Below, one piece after another: positions 33,923 to 44,873 of a stretch of 64,000 nucleotides of DNA (its first letter is position 1; each line of letters starts with the position of its first letter). The stretch covers positions 4,577,924 through 4,641,923 of the forward strand of contig NC_037592.1 in assembly GCF_003073045.1 (NCBI RefSeq). Direction: 5' to 3'. The position numbers were made by a program, and so were the translations under genes. Source of the stretch: Pomacea canaliculata. Its lineage: Eukaryota; Mollusca; Gastropoda; Architaenioglossa; Ampullariidae. The notes beneath the pieces are model-generated. The model worked only from the letters and a program-made list of their open reading frames with translations, was not told the DNA's origin and made no database searches.

Positions 33923-36526
33923 CTGCAAATAATTAAAAAAGTTTTAATTAATGTGTCTAGGCATGCATATTTTTTTTTGGGGGGGGGGGTTTACATTAAA
34001 TTAACTTAACCTAAACCTAAAGAAAAATTGTTCCACTAGGCTTGTACTTACTTTAAACGCTACACCCAAGCACTCAAAGTAAACCCAGCCTGCAAGAGTT
34101 AAACGGGCCCGTTTCGGGCTGAGAAATGGGGCCGTTAAGGGAAGTTACACTCCCAGCCCGCCGTATTATGGGAGCCTAAAGTGCATCGGCCCCTTGCGGG
34201 TTTGGGAGAAATAACTCCCTCAGCCCTTCAAAGCCCCACCCTAAAAACACCTCGCAGCCCTTCCATAGTCCCTCAGCCCTCCATAGCCCCACCCTAAAAA
34301 CACCTCGCAGCCCTTCCATAGTCCCTCAGCCCTCCAAAGCCCCACCCTAAAAACACCTCGCAGCCCTTCAAAGCCCCTCTCAGCCCTCCAAAGCCCCATC
34401 CTAAAAAACACCTTTCAGCCCTTCAAAGCACTTGGTAAATACCAGCAGACAAAAAATAGACATGATTCAACAATTTATTAAATACAAGCAGATACACAAG
34501 GTTTTCATATTAATTTACAACAAAGAATTTTTTCACAAATGCCTGACCAAAAAATATTCATTGCAATTTATCATATACATATACAAGCAAAAAAAAATAA
34601 AGGGTTTTAATATTTATTACAACAAAGAATTTGAGTCTTCAAAAACTTCAGGCTAATTGTTGCGAATACCTGACCCCCCAAAAAAGAAAAAAAAATCATT
34701 ACAATCTTCAAAACAATTTATCATATACAAGCAAAAGATAAACAAGGATTGAATATTTATTTACAACAAAGAATTTGTCACAAATGCCTGACCCCCACCT
34801 CCAAAAAAGAAAAAAGTCATTACAATCTTCAAAAACAACTTATCATATACATATACAAGCAAAAATATACATGGTTTTAACATTATTTACAACCAAGAAT
34901 TTGAGTCTTTACAGTCTTCAGGCTAGATGTCGTGAATACCTGACCAAAAAAAAAAAAAATCCTTACAATCTTCACAATCTTCACAACAATGTACTACATA
35001 CAACACAAAAAGGAGAGAAGAAATTTATTATATACAAGCCAAAACTAAACATGGTTTTAACATTTATTTACAACAAAGAATTTGAGTCTTCAAAGTCTTC
35101 AGGCTAGTTGTTGCGAAAAAAGCTTTAATTAGATTTCACAACAGCCACTTTCCCCCCTAAATTCTCTACACACAGATTCCTCTTCCAGCCTATCAAATTT
35201 CTCACCTGAAACATGGGATTGCTGCTGGAGTCATTCCTTGTTCACCTACATTTCGTAACTTAATTCATATGTGGAGCAAGCTTCGAAACATTTCTCTGTG
35301 CTCCTCAACAGCATGACCCATCTGCAATCAAAATATTAGTCCTTTAATGATAAGCAAAAACAAGGCATTTCAATTTATTCACTTCTTACCGATGTGCCAT
35401 TCAGTTGAAGTAAAACGTATTTCTGTTTCTTACTATTTATGAGCTTTAAAGCAGCTAGGAGGCAACAGGAAGTTGATGGCCAACACCACTTATGTAAATA
35501 GATTCATGTAGGCTTGCTTCTAGTGTTGATTACTATTTGTGGATTAGAAAGGAAAACTAATAAGAGGTAGAATCACTAGAACCATATCACATCAAAGCAG
35601 TTGCACTTGTAAACAGGTGTACAACATGCAGAGATTACCCAGAACAGGGTAATAGGCAGGGTTAACTTTCTTCATAAACAAATCATGAATGATAAAGCCA
35701 TGCTTACATTGATAAATTAAACACATGCATGGTTATTTTCTTTGATTTCTTATTTCACTGACCATCAGATGGCTTTGTCCTTGGACTTGTTCCTCCATTC
35801 TTGCCTGTTACTTCCAAACTATTTGTAAGCAGTGGCAGATATAATATCCCCAGGCTGCTGCTGTGCACAAAGGGAAATTGTGATGGTTAAAAGTCAAATA
35901 CAAATGTTTCATTGTAATACATTTGTACATGAAACTACAGTCTACTTCAGGGTCATATGCAACCCAAACAGGAAAACATATTGACTTGCAAAAACAAAAC
36001 AAAAACAATCAAGTATGCTCTCAGTATCCCAACCTTTGCCCTACATAACTAGCACCACAATTTCTACCTGCCTGCCCACTATTTCTATCAAAGAAGCATT
36101 TTGACTAAAAGAGCCTGCTCTGTAGTAACAATTATCTCGTTATGAGTAGCAACATCTTTCATGTATTGATGAAATGTCAGTGGTTTTCAGTGTATGGTTA
36201 GATATGCTATCACTCTCTTTGTGGTGTCAGTTTTGGCAATAAAAACACTGAATCAGTGACAAAAGAACACAAGGATATGCTGTGCATGATGACTTTGTTT
36301 TCACCTTTATCGTGAAAAAATTTCTTTATTTTATTTATTACTTACTTCAATTTATTGATTGTGAGGCTCCTTCGACTCCACATATTGCTTAATGTGATTG
36401 TTTAATTCATGGTATAAAATATTAAAGTCGTCTTCCTGTAGCCTTCCTGTTGAGAACATAAAGTTGTAACTTAAGGCTTCAGCTGCCAGCCATCTGGTGT
36501 TAGACGTTCTAATGTCTCTTGAAAGT
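33759..36526. repeat. Tandem 2.77-kb unit 4
   Basis: Fourth unit of the array, same content and order. Confidence 0.95.
35265..35860 (-). CDS. Exon chain X1-X2-X3 (unit 4)
   Basis: Fourth copy of the chain. Splice sites and frames as in unit 1. Confidence 0.35.
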
Positions 36527-36691
36527 CTCATGGCTGAAAAAAAAAAATATGCAAAAAGACTTAATAATTTATGTCATCAATACAGGCATTCTGAAAATTT
36601 CCTTTAAAAAGTTAAAAAAATGTTCTGTATTGTACGTACTGTTTGTATCATCACTGAAATTGTAGCTGGAACTTGCTTCTGTGTTGTCATG
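36352..36691 (-). CDS. Cassette 5: exons N5 and N6 of the microexon gene
   Basis: Exons 36,640-36,691 and 36,352-36,533 (stop 36,352-36,354). Coding sequence identical to cassette 6. Confidence 0.6.
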
Positions 36692-39301
36692 CTGCAAATA
36701 ATTAAAAAAAGTTTTAATTAATGTGTCTAGGCATGCATATTTTTTTTTTGGGGGGGGGGTTTACATTAAATTAACTTAACCTAAACCTAAAAGAAAAATT
36801 GTTCCACTAGGCTTGTACTTACTTTAAACGCTACACCCAAGCACTCAAAGTAAACCCAGCCTGCAAGAGTTAAACGGGCCCGTTTCGGGCTGAGAAATGG
36901 GCCGTTAAGGGAAGTTACACTCCCAGCCCGCCGTATTATGGGAGCCTAAAGTGCATCGGCCCCTTGCGGGTTTGGGAGAAATAACTCCCTCAGCCTTCAA
37001 AGCCCCACCCTAAAAACACCTCGCAGCCCTTCCATAGTCCCTCAGCCCTCCATAGCCCCACCCTAAAAACACCTCGCAGCCCTTCCATAGTCCCTCAGCC
37101 CTCCAAAGCCCCACCCTAAAAACACCTCGCAGCCCTTCAAAGCCCCTCTCAGCCCTCCAAAGCCCCATCCTAAAAAACACCTTTCAGCCCTTCAAAGCAC
37201 TTGGTAAATACCAGCAGACAAAAAATAGACATGATTCAACAATTTATTAAATACAAGCAGATACACAAGGTTTTCATATTAATTTACAACAAAGAATTTT
37301 TCACAAATGCCTGACCAAAAAATATTCATTGCAATTTATCATATACATATACAAGCAAAAAAAAAAATAAAGGGTTTTAATATTTATTACAACAAAGAAT
37401 TTGAGTCTTCAAAAACTTCAGGCTAATTGTTGCGAATACCTGACCCCCCAAAAAAGAAAAAAAAAATCATTACAATCTTCAAAACAATTTATCATATACA
37501 AGCAAAAAGATAAACAAGGATTGAATATTTATTTACAACAAAGAATTTGTCACAAATGCCTGACCCCCACCTCCAAAAAAAGAAAAAAAGTCATTACAAT
37601 CTTCAAAAACAACTTATCATATACATATACAAGCAAAAAATATACATGGTTTTAACATTATTTACAACCAAGAATTTGAGTCTTTACAGTCTTCAGGCTA
37701 GATGTCGTGAATACCTGACAAAAAAAAAAAAAATCCTTACAATCTTCACAATCTTCACAACAATGTACTACATACAACACAAAAAGGAGAGAAGAAATTT
37801 ATTATATACAAGCCAAAACTAAACATGGTTTTAACATTTATTTACAACAAAGAATTTGAGTCTTCAAAGTCTTCAGGCTAGTTGTTGCGAAAAAAGCTTT
37901 AATTAGATTTCACAACAGCCACTTTCCCCCCTAAATTCTCTACACACAGATTCCTCTTCCAGCCTATCAAATTTCTCACCTGAAACATGGGATTGCTGCT
38001 GGAGTCATTCCTTGTTCACCTACATTTCGTAACTTAATTCATATGTGGAGCAAGCTTCGAAACATTTCTCTGTGCTCCTCAACAGCATGACCCATCTGCA
38101 ATCAAAATATTAGTCCTTTAATGATAAGCAAAAAACAAGGCATTTCAATTTATTCACTTCTTACCGATGTGCCATTCAGTTGAAGTAAAACGTATTTCTG
38201 TTTCTTACTATTTATGAGCTTTAAAGCAGCTAGGAGGCAACAGGAAGTTGATGGCCAACACCACTTATGTAAATAGATTCATGTAGGCTTGCTTCTAGTG
38301 TTGATTACTATTTGTGGATTAGAAAGGAAAACTAATAAGAGGTAGAATCACTAGAACCATATCACATCAAAGCAGTTGCACTTGTAAACAGGTGTACAAC
38401 ATGCAGAGATTACCCAGAACAGGGTAATAGGCAGGGTTAACTTTCTTCATAAACAAATCATGAATGATAAAGCCATGCTTACATTGATAAATTAAACACA
38501 TGCATGGTTATTTTCTTTGATTTCTTATTTCACTGACCATCAGATGGCTTTGTCCTTGGACTTGTTCCTCCATTCTTGCCTGTTACTTCCAAACTATTTG
38601 TAAGCAGTGGCAGATATAATATCCCCAGGCTGCTGCTGTGCACAAAGGAAATTGTGATGGTTAAAAGTCAAATACAAATGTTTCATTGTAATACATTTGT
38701 ACATGAAACTACAGTCTACTTCAGGGTCATATGCAACCCAAACAGGAAAACATATTGACTTGCAAAAACAAAACAAAAACAATCAAGTATGCTCTCAGTA
38801 TCCCAACCTTTGCCCTACATAACTAGCACCACAATTTCTACCTGCCTGCCCCACTATTTCTATCAAAGAAGCATTTTGACTAAAAGAGCCTGCTCTGTAG
38901 TAACAATTATCTCGTTATGAGTAGCAACATCTTTCATGTATTGATGAAATGTCAGTGGTTTTCAGTGTATGGTTAGATATGCTATCACTCTCTTTGTGGT
39001 GTCAGTTTTGGCAATAAAAACACTGAATCAGTGACAAAAGAACACAAGGATATGCTGTGCATGATGACTTTGTTTTCACCTTTATCGTGAAAAAATTACT
39101 TTATTTTATTTATTACTTACTTCAATTTATTGATTGTGAGGCTCCTTCGACTCCACATATTGCTTAATGTGATTGTTTAATTCATGGTATAAAATATTAA
39201 AGTCGTCTTCCTGTAGCCTTCCTGTTGAGAACATAAAGTTGTAACTTAAGGCTTCAGCTGCCAGCCATCTGGTGTTAGACGTTCTAATGTCTCTTGAAAG
39301 T
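36527..39301. repeat. Tandem 2.77-kb unit 5
   Basis: Fifth full unit. A sixth, partial unit (39,302 to about 39,628) follows and stops at the sequence agtaaac, where unique DNA carrying leader exon N4 begins. Confidence 0.95.
38039..38635 (-). CDS. Exon chain X1-X2-X3 (unit 5)
   Basis: Fifth copy of the chain. X1 to X3 frames are kept. One G is missing in the intronic tract just upstream of X1. Confidence 0.35.
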
Positions 39302-40440
39302 CTCATGGCTGAAAAAAAAAAATATGCAAAAAGACTTAATAATTTATGTCATCAATACAGGCATTCTGAAAATTTCCTTTAAAAAGTTAAAAAAATGTTC
39401 TGTATTGTACGTACTGTTTGTATCATCACTGAAATTGTAGCTGGAACTTGCTTCTGTGTTGTCATGCTGCAAATAATTAAAAAAAGTTTTAATTAATGTG
39501 TCTAGGCATGCATATTTTTTTTTTTGGGGGGGGGTTACATTAAATTAACTTAACCTAAACCTAAAGAAAAATTGTTCCACTAGGCTTGTACTTACTTTAA
39601 ACGCTACACCCAAGCACTCAAAGTAAACATGGCAGTCATGTTTTAAATAAAATCAGAGGGACTTACTTGTGATGGGGGTTTTTTCTTGTCTGCTGCTGTT
39701 TTGAAAAAAAAAAACAAACAGAAAAAAGTCATTTCAAAATTATAAAACATTACATCTGAAACATTTAAGAATCTTTTTTCCCTCCAAGTTCATTTTGAAT
39801 TAAATTAATTAATAAATAATATATTTACTTTAGTTATATAAAAGTTCTGTATTGTACTTACAACTTGTTCCAGGCACGGGTATTATCGTCTGAGACTGCA
39901 AATAATTTAAAAAAGTCTTAATTAATGTGTCTAGGCATGCATGTGTGTGTGGGGGAACATTAAATTAACTTAACCTGATCCTAAAGAAAGATTGTTGCTT
40001 TATACTGACCAGAAGCCAAGCTTCTATTTTTTTTAAAAAAAGACATTATAAATATGCATATTTCAACCTATTAGTATAAGAATACCTATATAACACAATG
40101 ATTTGAGAGTGAGTCAAGGGGGCGTAACTAAGATATTGTAATAGAAAATAAGATTAACCAAATAAAGGGACTTACATCTGATTTACTCCTTTTCTTTTGC
40201 TGCGCCTCTGTTGGTGACTGCAAATAATTTAAAAAAGTCTTAGGCATGCATATTTTGGGGGTGTATATTAAATTAACTTAAACTGATCCTAAAGAAAAAT
40301 TGCTGCACTTGGCTTTTACTTTAAGCATACCAGAAGCCAAGCTTTTTTTTTTTAAAAAAAAGAAAGACATTATACATGTAAATATTTAACCATGAGGGAC
40401 TTACGGTTTGGGCCCGCTTCCCAGATTCTTTGGATTCCAT
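39127..40440 (-). CDS. Microexon gene, 124 aa, unknown function (leader plus cassette 6)
   Basis: Six coding exons on the minus strand: N1 40,405-40,440 (ATG at 40,438-40,440), N2 40,176-40,217, N3 39,862-39,895, N4 39,667-39,695, N5 39,415-39,466 and N6 39,127-39,308 (stop 39,127-39,129). Every exon has AG and GTAAG/GTAC borders, and the lengths 36+42+34+29+52+182 = 375 nt close exactly into one frame. The product begins MESKESGKRAQT, then SPTEAQQKKRSKSD (basic, NLS-like), SQTIIPVPGTS, ADKKKPPSQ and HDNTEASSSYNFSDDTN. It ends in a 59-residue mostly helical domain (RLSRDIRTSNTRWLAAEAL ... YHELNNHIKQYVESKEPHNQ). There is no signal peptide or membrane segment. N4 has a CAGCAG double acceptor that would add or drop one residue. 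N1 is preceded by an acceptor, so a 5' UTR exon lies further right. I do not recognise the family. Confidence 0.7.
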
Positions 40441-40600
40441 ATTTTTTATCTGAAAAAAAAAACGAGAAAAAAGTCATTTCAAAATTATAAAACATTACAT
40501 CTGAAACATTTAAGAATTTTTTCTCCCTCCAAGGTCATTTTGAAATCTATAATGTCATAGCTAATTAAAGATTTTGTCATTTTATTTTGAAGGAAGTGAG

Positions 40601-42154
40601 TGGTATCGCCCGTGCGAGGGAAGGTAGAAGTACACGCCGTGCGGAATCCTAGCGGCCAGTCGTCTTCAATTACTACCCGTACAAAAGGCGTCGCCGAGTA
40701 GCCTGGCCATAAAACCCGACCATTTGCACTTGCCGTAGGGTCTGAGCGCTGAGGCGAAACGACTTCTATCTGAACATTCTGTCGGGGTTAGGACTGAGTG
40801 TATTCTCCACAAACAAGCAAAACTAGAATATATGAAGGAGAGAAGAATGAACAGAGCAACTGACAAACATAAAAACAACTGAATTTTCAAACTTCAATTT
40901 TATTGCTTTTTTTATCTGTCTTTTTATCTCTTATCTTTCTTTCCTCATTAGCGGGGATATCAATATTCGGCTTGCCAAGTTTTGAGTGCGACGTGCATGT
41001 ACACTAGTGTTCACACTGTAGTATTATTATTTTATTTTCCGGTTTCTATGTACACATTGTTTCTTACACTCTCCATCTGGAAAATGACAGTCGTGTCCAT
41101 CTCATAAATTCCATGTCCTTTCTACTACACCATTTTCTTTGCCCCCCGGACCAGACGCCACACCTGAATGTCCACATTGCTTCCAAGCACCTTGCATAAC
41201 AGCAGGAGGTCTCGACGTCGAGTTCATCGGGAAGGGACAGGCGGCTTGTCCTCAAAATCGAGCAATTCGGAATAGCATATATACGAGGTACTGGAAAATG
41301 CTAGACTTTGTAGGACTCTGGAGGGACAGGAGATATCTGGATAGAAAAATCGCTTTGGCAGAAGGTGAATGGATGCTGTGCCACAGGCGTGAAGTGATGC
41401 CCACTTGTGTCGTGCAAAAAGTACGAACACTGTACCCAAACCCAGATGCAGTGCCGTATGTCGGTCACCAATGGGAATAAAAAAAAACTAAACAAGACGA
41501 ATAAAATCTAAGTTTAAAAATTCCATTGCCTTTTTGTTTGTGTTATTTGGGTTGTTTGCCTTTGTCTCCTTTCCTGTCCACTCTCTCTTACAAGGGAGAA
41601 AATACAAACAAAACCAGGGTGCTAAACTGGTCCTAACCCTTTTGATTATACAAGTCTTCTCCGCGTCCAGTTCTCGTTTTGTGACTCAGAAGACGCAAGC
41701 ACCGATGACCTCCCCCCGGCACAATGGTCGGGTTAATAAGAAGAGAAAGACCGTGGTCACTAGTTGCAGTCGTAATTGTTGCCATTTGTAAAAAAGTTCG
41801 AACATGCATTCAAACCGAGGTGTACTTTAGGTCAGTCATCAGGAGTAATGAACTGAAAGTATTAAATATTATATCCCCTCTTATGAGTAAAGAAAGATGT
41901 AAGGAAAGACAGTATGTTCAGATAGAAGCCGTTTCGCCTCACTTTGTCTGGTAGGACAACCCTAACCCTGACAGTATGTTCAGTTGCAACCCGTTTCACT
42001 TCAGCTTTCTAACCGCCAACACCAAGTACTCGGCTGAGAAACACGTTTTATCGCCTGCGATCTCCACCCTCCTCGGGGCCAGGGTAGCAATTAGGGAAGA
42101 CTGACCGCTGGTACACCACCGTGTACTCCTACCTTCCCTCGCACGGGCGAAACC
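40601..42154. mobile_element. DNA element with about 200-bp inverted repeats carrying a 113-aa ORF
   Basis: The left arm (40,601 to about 40,800) starts TGGTATCGCCCGTGCGAGGG. The right arm (about 41,950-42,154), read on the minus strand, starts TGGTTTCGCCCGTGCGAGGG, and similarity continues through GGTTAGG(G/A). Arms are imperfect, about 75-80% by eye. No clear target duplication was found. It sits between the microexon gene's leader and a solo LTR. Confidence 0.7.
41139..41480 (+). CDS. 113-aa Cys-containing protein inside the long-TIR element
   Basis: A single-exon ORF starting near a Pro-rich MPPGPDATPECPHC. It contains the CPHCFQAPC knuckle (C-x2-C-x4-C), an aromatic/basic middle (TRYWKMLDFVGLWRDRRYLD) and a C-terminal block CHRREVMPTCVV and NPDAVPYVGHQWE. 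The Cys/His pairs could bind zinc. From memory, similar uncharacterised proteins (Cys knuckle, W-x-D-x-RYL-x-K, RRE-x-MP-x-CV, GH-x-W) are expanded in some aquatic invertebrate genomes. Its position in a TIR element suggests transposon-borne spread. No DDE or nuclease motif is visible, so it is not a transposase I can recognise. Confidence 0.5.
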   Translation: MPPGPDATPECPHCFQAPCITAGGLDVEFIGKGQAACPQNRAIRNSIYTRYWKMLDFVGLWRDRRYLDRKIALAEGEWMLCHRREVMPTCVVQKVRTLYPNPDAVPYVGHQWE

Positions 42155-42418
42155 ATTTGAAAACACGCCCATTTCGACTTCGGCCTTTAAAACACTTTCG
42201 CCCATTGACGAAAGATTCAAGGAATGCAGGCAGCACATCGCGCACAATGTTTATCTTTTGAAAATTCTGGATCGATCAATGATTTAGCTAGGACAAAAAA
42301 TTAACTTATCTTTAAAAACAAGCAAACAAAAAAAATTGAGTTTTTATTTCTCTCCCTCTGATTCATGCTCTTCTTGCTATCACAAACCGTCATTTGATCA
42401 CCTATATAGACAGACCTA

Positions 42419-42779
42419 TGTAACCGAGTGGTGCGTGGTGAGGGGAGTAGAACAGTGACCACAACAGTCCAGCACCCAAATCAGAAAGGCAGGAGCCTGT
42501 CAGCAGTTACACAACTCTTTTAATGCCAATAGATCTACAGTCACGGCTGCGTCGCTTGTCTCGCACCTTCTCTGCGGAGTTTTCTCCCCTGTCCTTACGT
42601 CTCAGCCCTGCCCTTATATACCTCGCGGGTTGGTCCCTTTTCGCGCTCTTTTGCATCAGGGTTGTTTTCGCGCTCTTTTGCATCAGCGTTGTTTTCGCGC
42701 TCTTTTACAATCGTACCTTTACTTACTGGCATGCATCAGCAGATCTATCTAACAAGCGCTGGACTACCGGCCCTCTACA
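42419..42779 (-). mobile_element. Solo LTR with 4-bp target duplication
   Basis: A 361-bp block beginning TGTAGAGGGCCGG and ending CTCGGTTACA on the minus strand, flanked by CCTA at 42,415-42,418 and 42,780-42,783. A TATA box (TATATAAGG) lies at about 42,612-42,620 on the minus strand. Upstream of it are three tandem copies of a unit of about 27 bp containing AAAAGAGCGCGAAAA (42,638-42,718), likely enhancer repeats. No internal retroviral-type genes are next to it. Confidence 0.75.
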
Positions 42780-42783
42780 CCTA

Positions 42784-43794
42784 TAAGGGGAAAAACTGTC
42801 TACAGTTGTAGCCATGCACACCTTTAATATAAGCTGATTTATTTCAGCATGATTATAGCAGTGTATGTGAAGAAATAAGAATCACCAATAAGAGTTCCAA
42901 ATAAAGCACATGGGCAAAATGTTTCTCATTGTGCCATTGTGTATGTCTGCGTGAAAATTCTGGAAACGCTGATGACTGGTAGGTGACGAAGCAAAGACCA
43001 TTAACTGACGATACACGATGGTAAACAAATGTTATGATGCTTTCTTTATAAGATAAGATGCTTTCTTTATAAGATAAGAAATTACTTACTGTACAGAGCA
43101 AAACGATACGTAGCCCTTTCACTTTCGGTTATGACGTGCAACAAGTGTCCAATCAAAACATTTAAATGGCGTCAGCTGCTAAGCAACGCAACGCTCAACA
43201 ACTCTGATGTGATCAGACGTCCGGTTAAATCGTTAGTTGAAAGCGTACAAAGACGTGATATTAAAGTGCTAGTAAAACGAAGGAATATGAAAGAACTCAA
43301 GACTCCACTTTCTGAAAGAAAGGAGAATCAGGGAAGACCTTATTAAGATATTTATAAAATATTTCACGAATACGACGACATATATTGGTATGCATGTATT
43401 GTTGTCCTTACCACAAACTAACATTAATAAAAATTCAAAAGGAAGCAATTTTATCAGACACTGTAGTAACTTGTGACAAGAAGAAATGTTCCATTCATGA
43501 ACGTGTATTTATTAGTTCGTGGGCGACTTCTGTGTGGAGAAAGATAACTCTCGGTGGAAATTGCTACTTCCTTTTCGGCATCGTTTGAGAGAAGAAAGGT
43601 TAGTCAATTTGATCCTGCTGAAATCAGCTCATCTAACACATAAAAACCTCCTTGACAGTCATCATGTGGGGAAGGAATAGGGGAGCAGAGATGATAGGTG
43701 TGCAAATATCATTATATCAGCCAAGAATCTTTGAGCTGGAGAAATGCACAATGCTGCTTGATATGAGTCTCACATCAGATGGTGAATGTGTCAG
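42784..43794. other. No supported gene; short tandem repeat
   Basis: A 21-bp unit (agatgctttctttataagata) is repeated twice at about 43,037-43,079. Open frames here lack splice support and resemblance to known proteins. Confidence 0.4.
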
Positions 43795-44873
43795 GTATCT
43801 ACGAAATAGAGAATCTGGAACGAATACACGGGACTCAAGTGTCTGTGGCTGGAGCACAATGGCATCAGGTTCATTGAGAACCTACAGCACCAGAAGGAAC
43901 TGCACTGCCTGTACTTGCAGCACAACCTCATTGAGCATCTGGAGAATCTGGAACCACTGGAGAAGCTTGATACTCTTAATGTCTGCAACAACCAGATTTC
44001 ACAGATTGAAAACATAGGTATGTGTTTATTAGACTGAAGCATTTTCCTCGAATGATATGCTCCATAAATGATTATTATAAGGGGAATGAAAAGCAAAGGT
44101 ATGGTTGTAACATTTGAAAGCAGCAGTAGATTATTGTTATTGCCTGGATTTAAACCATTTGTCTTGTTTGATAAGCTGATGAATCAGTTCAAAGTTATTG
44201 GTTCCTGGAGATTTTCATTGAAACCAGAAGATTCCTTTAAAATATAACTTTTCCAGCCTCACAATACCAGCAAAATTTGTCAACTTCCTGCTTTGTATGG
44301 TTAGGATATTCCCTCCTAGTATTCCTAAATCAACCTCCACCATACCAACCTCTACCTAAAAACCCAAACCCAACCAATTATAATTTACAATTAGTCAAGC
44401 ATTTCCTCAGTTTCACATATACATACACACTGATAAATGAGAGTTTTCAGTGCCATATAAAGATTATAAAGTCTGCCACTGAAAGTGTCTGAGTAATAGT
44501 ATTATGTATGTCCATACTGTGCACCAAGTCTTTATATCATGGACTTCATAAAAACTGGTTTCTAGGATTGAAGTCCTAATGATGCAATTAAGAAAATCTT
44601 TAGTATAGGTGTAAGGAACTTGAGTATAGGTGTATATAGTATATAGTGTATAGTTAGTATAGTAGAGGCCCTCGAGATATGGTGCTGAACCATGATGAGC
44701 ACATGTTGCAGCGTGTTTAAAGTTCTGCACACTCCAATCTCCCACAACAAACTTCAGACAGTACAAGACATTGAGCATTTAAAGTACTGTGATGAACTTG
44801 TGTACTGGACCTTTCGTACAACAGACTGGATGACCCAGGCGTCTTGGATGTCTTTGAACAGATGAAGAATCTG
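43795..44873 (+). pseudogene. DNAAF1 (LRRC50)-like leucine-rich-repeat exons with frame breaks
   Basis: Two plus-strand exons, 43,795-44,017 and 44,712-44,873, spell the LRR core of a dynein axonemal assembly factor 1-like protein: [64 protein letters not shown], and in the second exon QDIEHLKYC and VLDLSYNRLDDPGVLDVFEQ. The frame is broken by an extra G in a GGG run (near 43,829), a missing A in an AAA run (near 44,721) and a missing T before LCVLDL (near 44,795). All are in homopolymers. The N-terminal and later exons were not found. It may be a partial pseudogene or a real gene with consensus errors. DNAAF1 is needed to preassemble ciliary dynein arms. Confidence 0.65.

Noticed and set aside
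25441..39620. CRISPR-like or satellite centromeric array
   Set aside because: Unit length of 2.77 kb with exons inside and no short regular spacers. It is a tandem gene-segment duplication.
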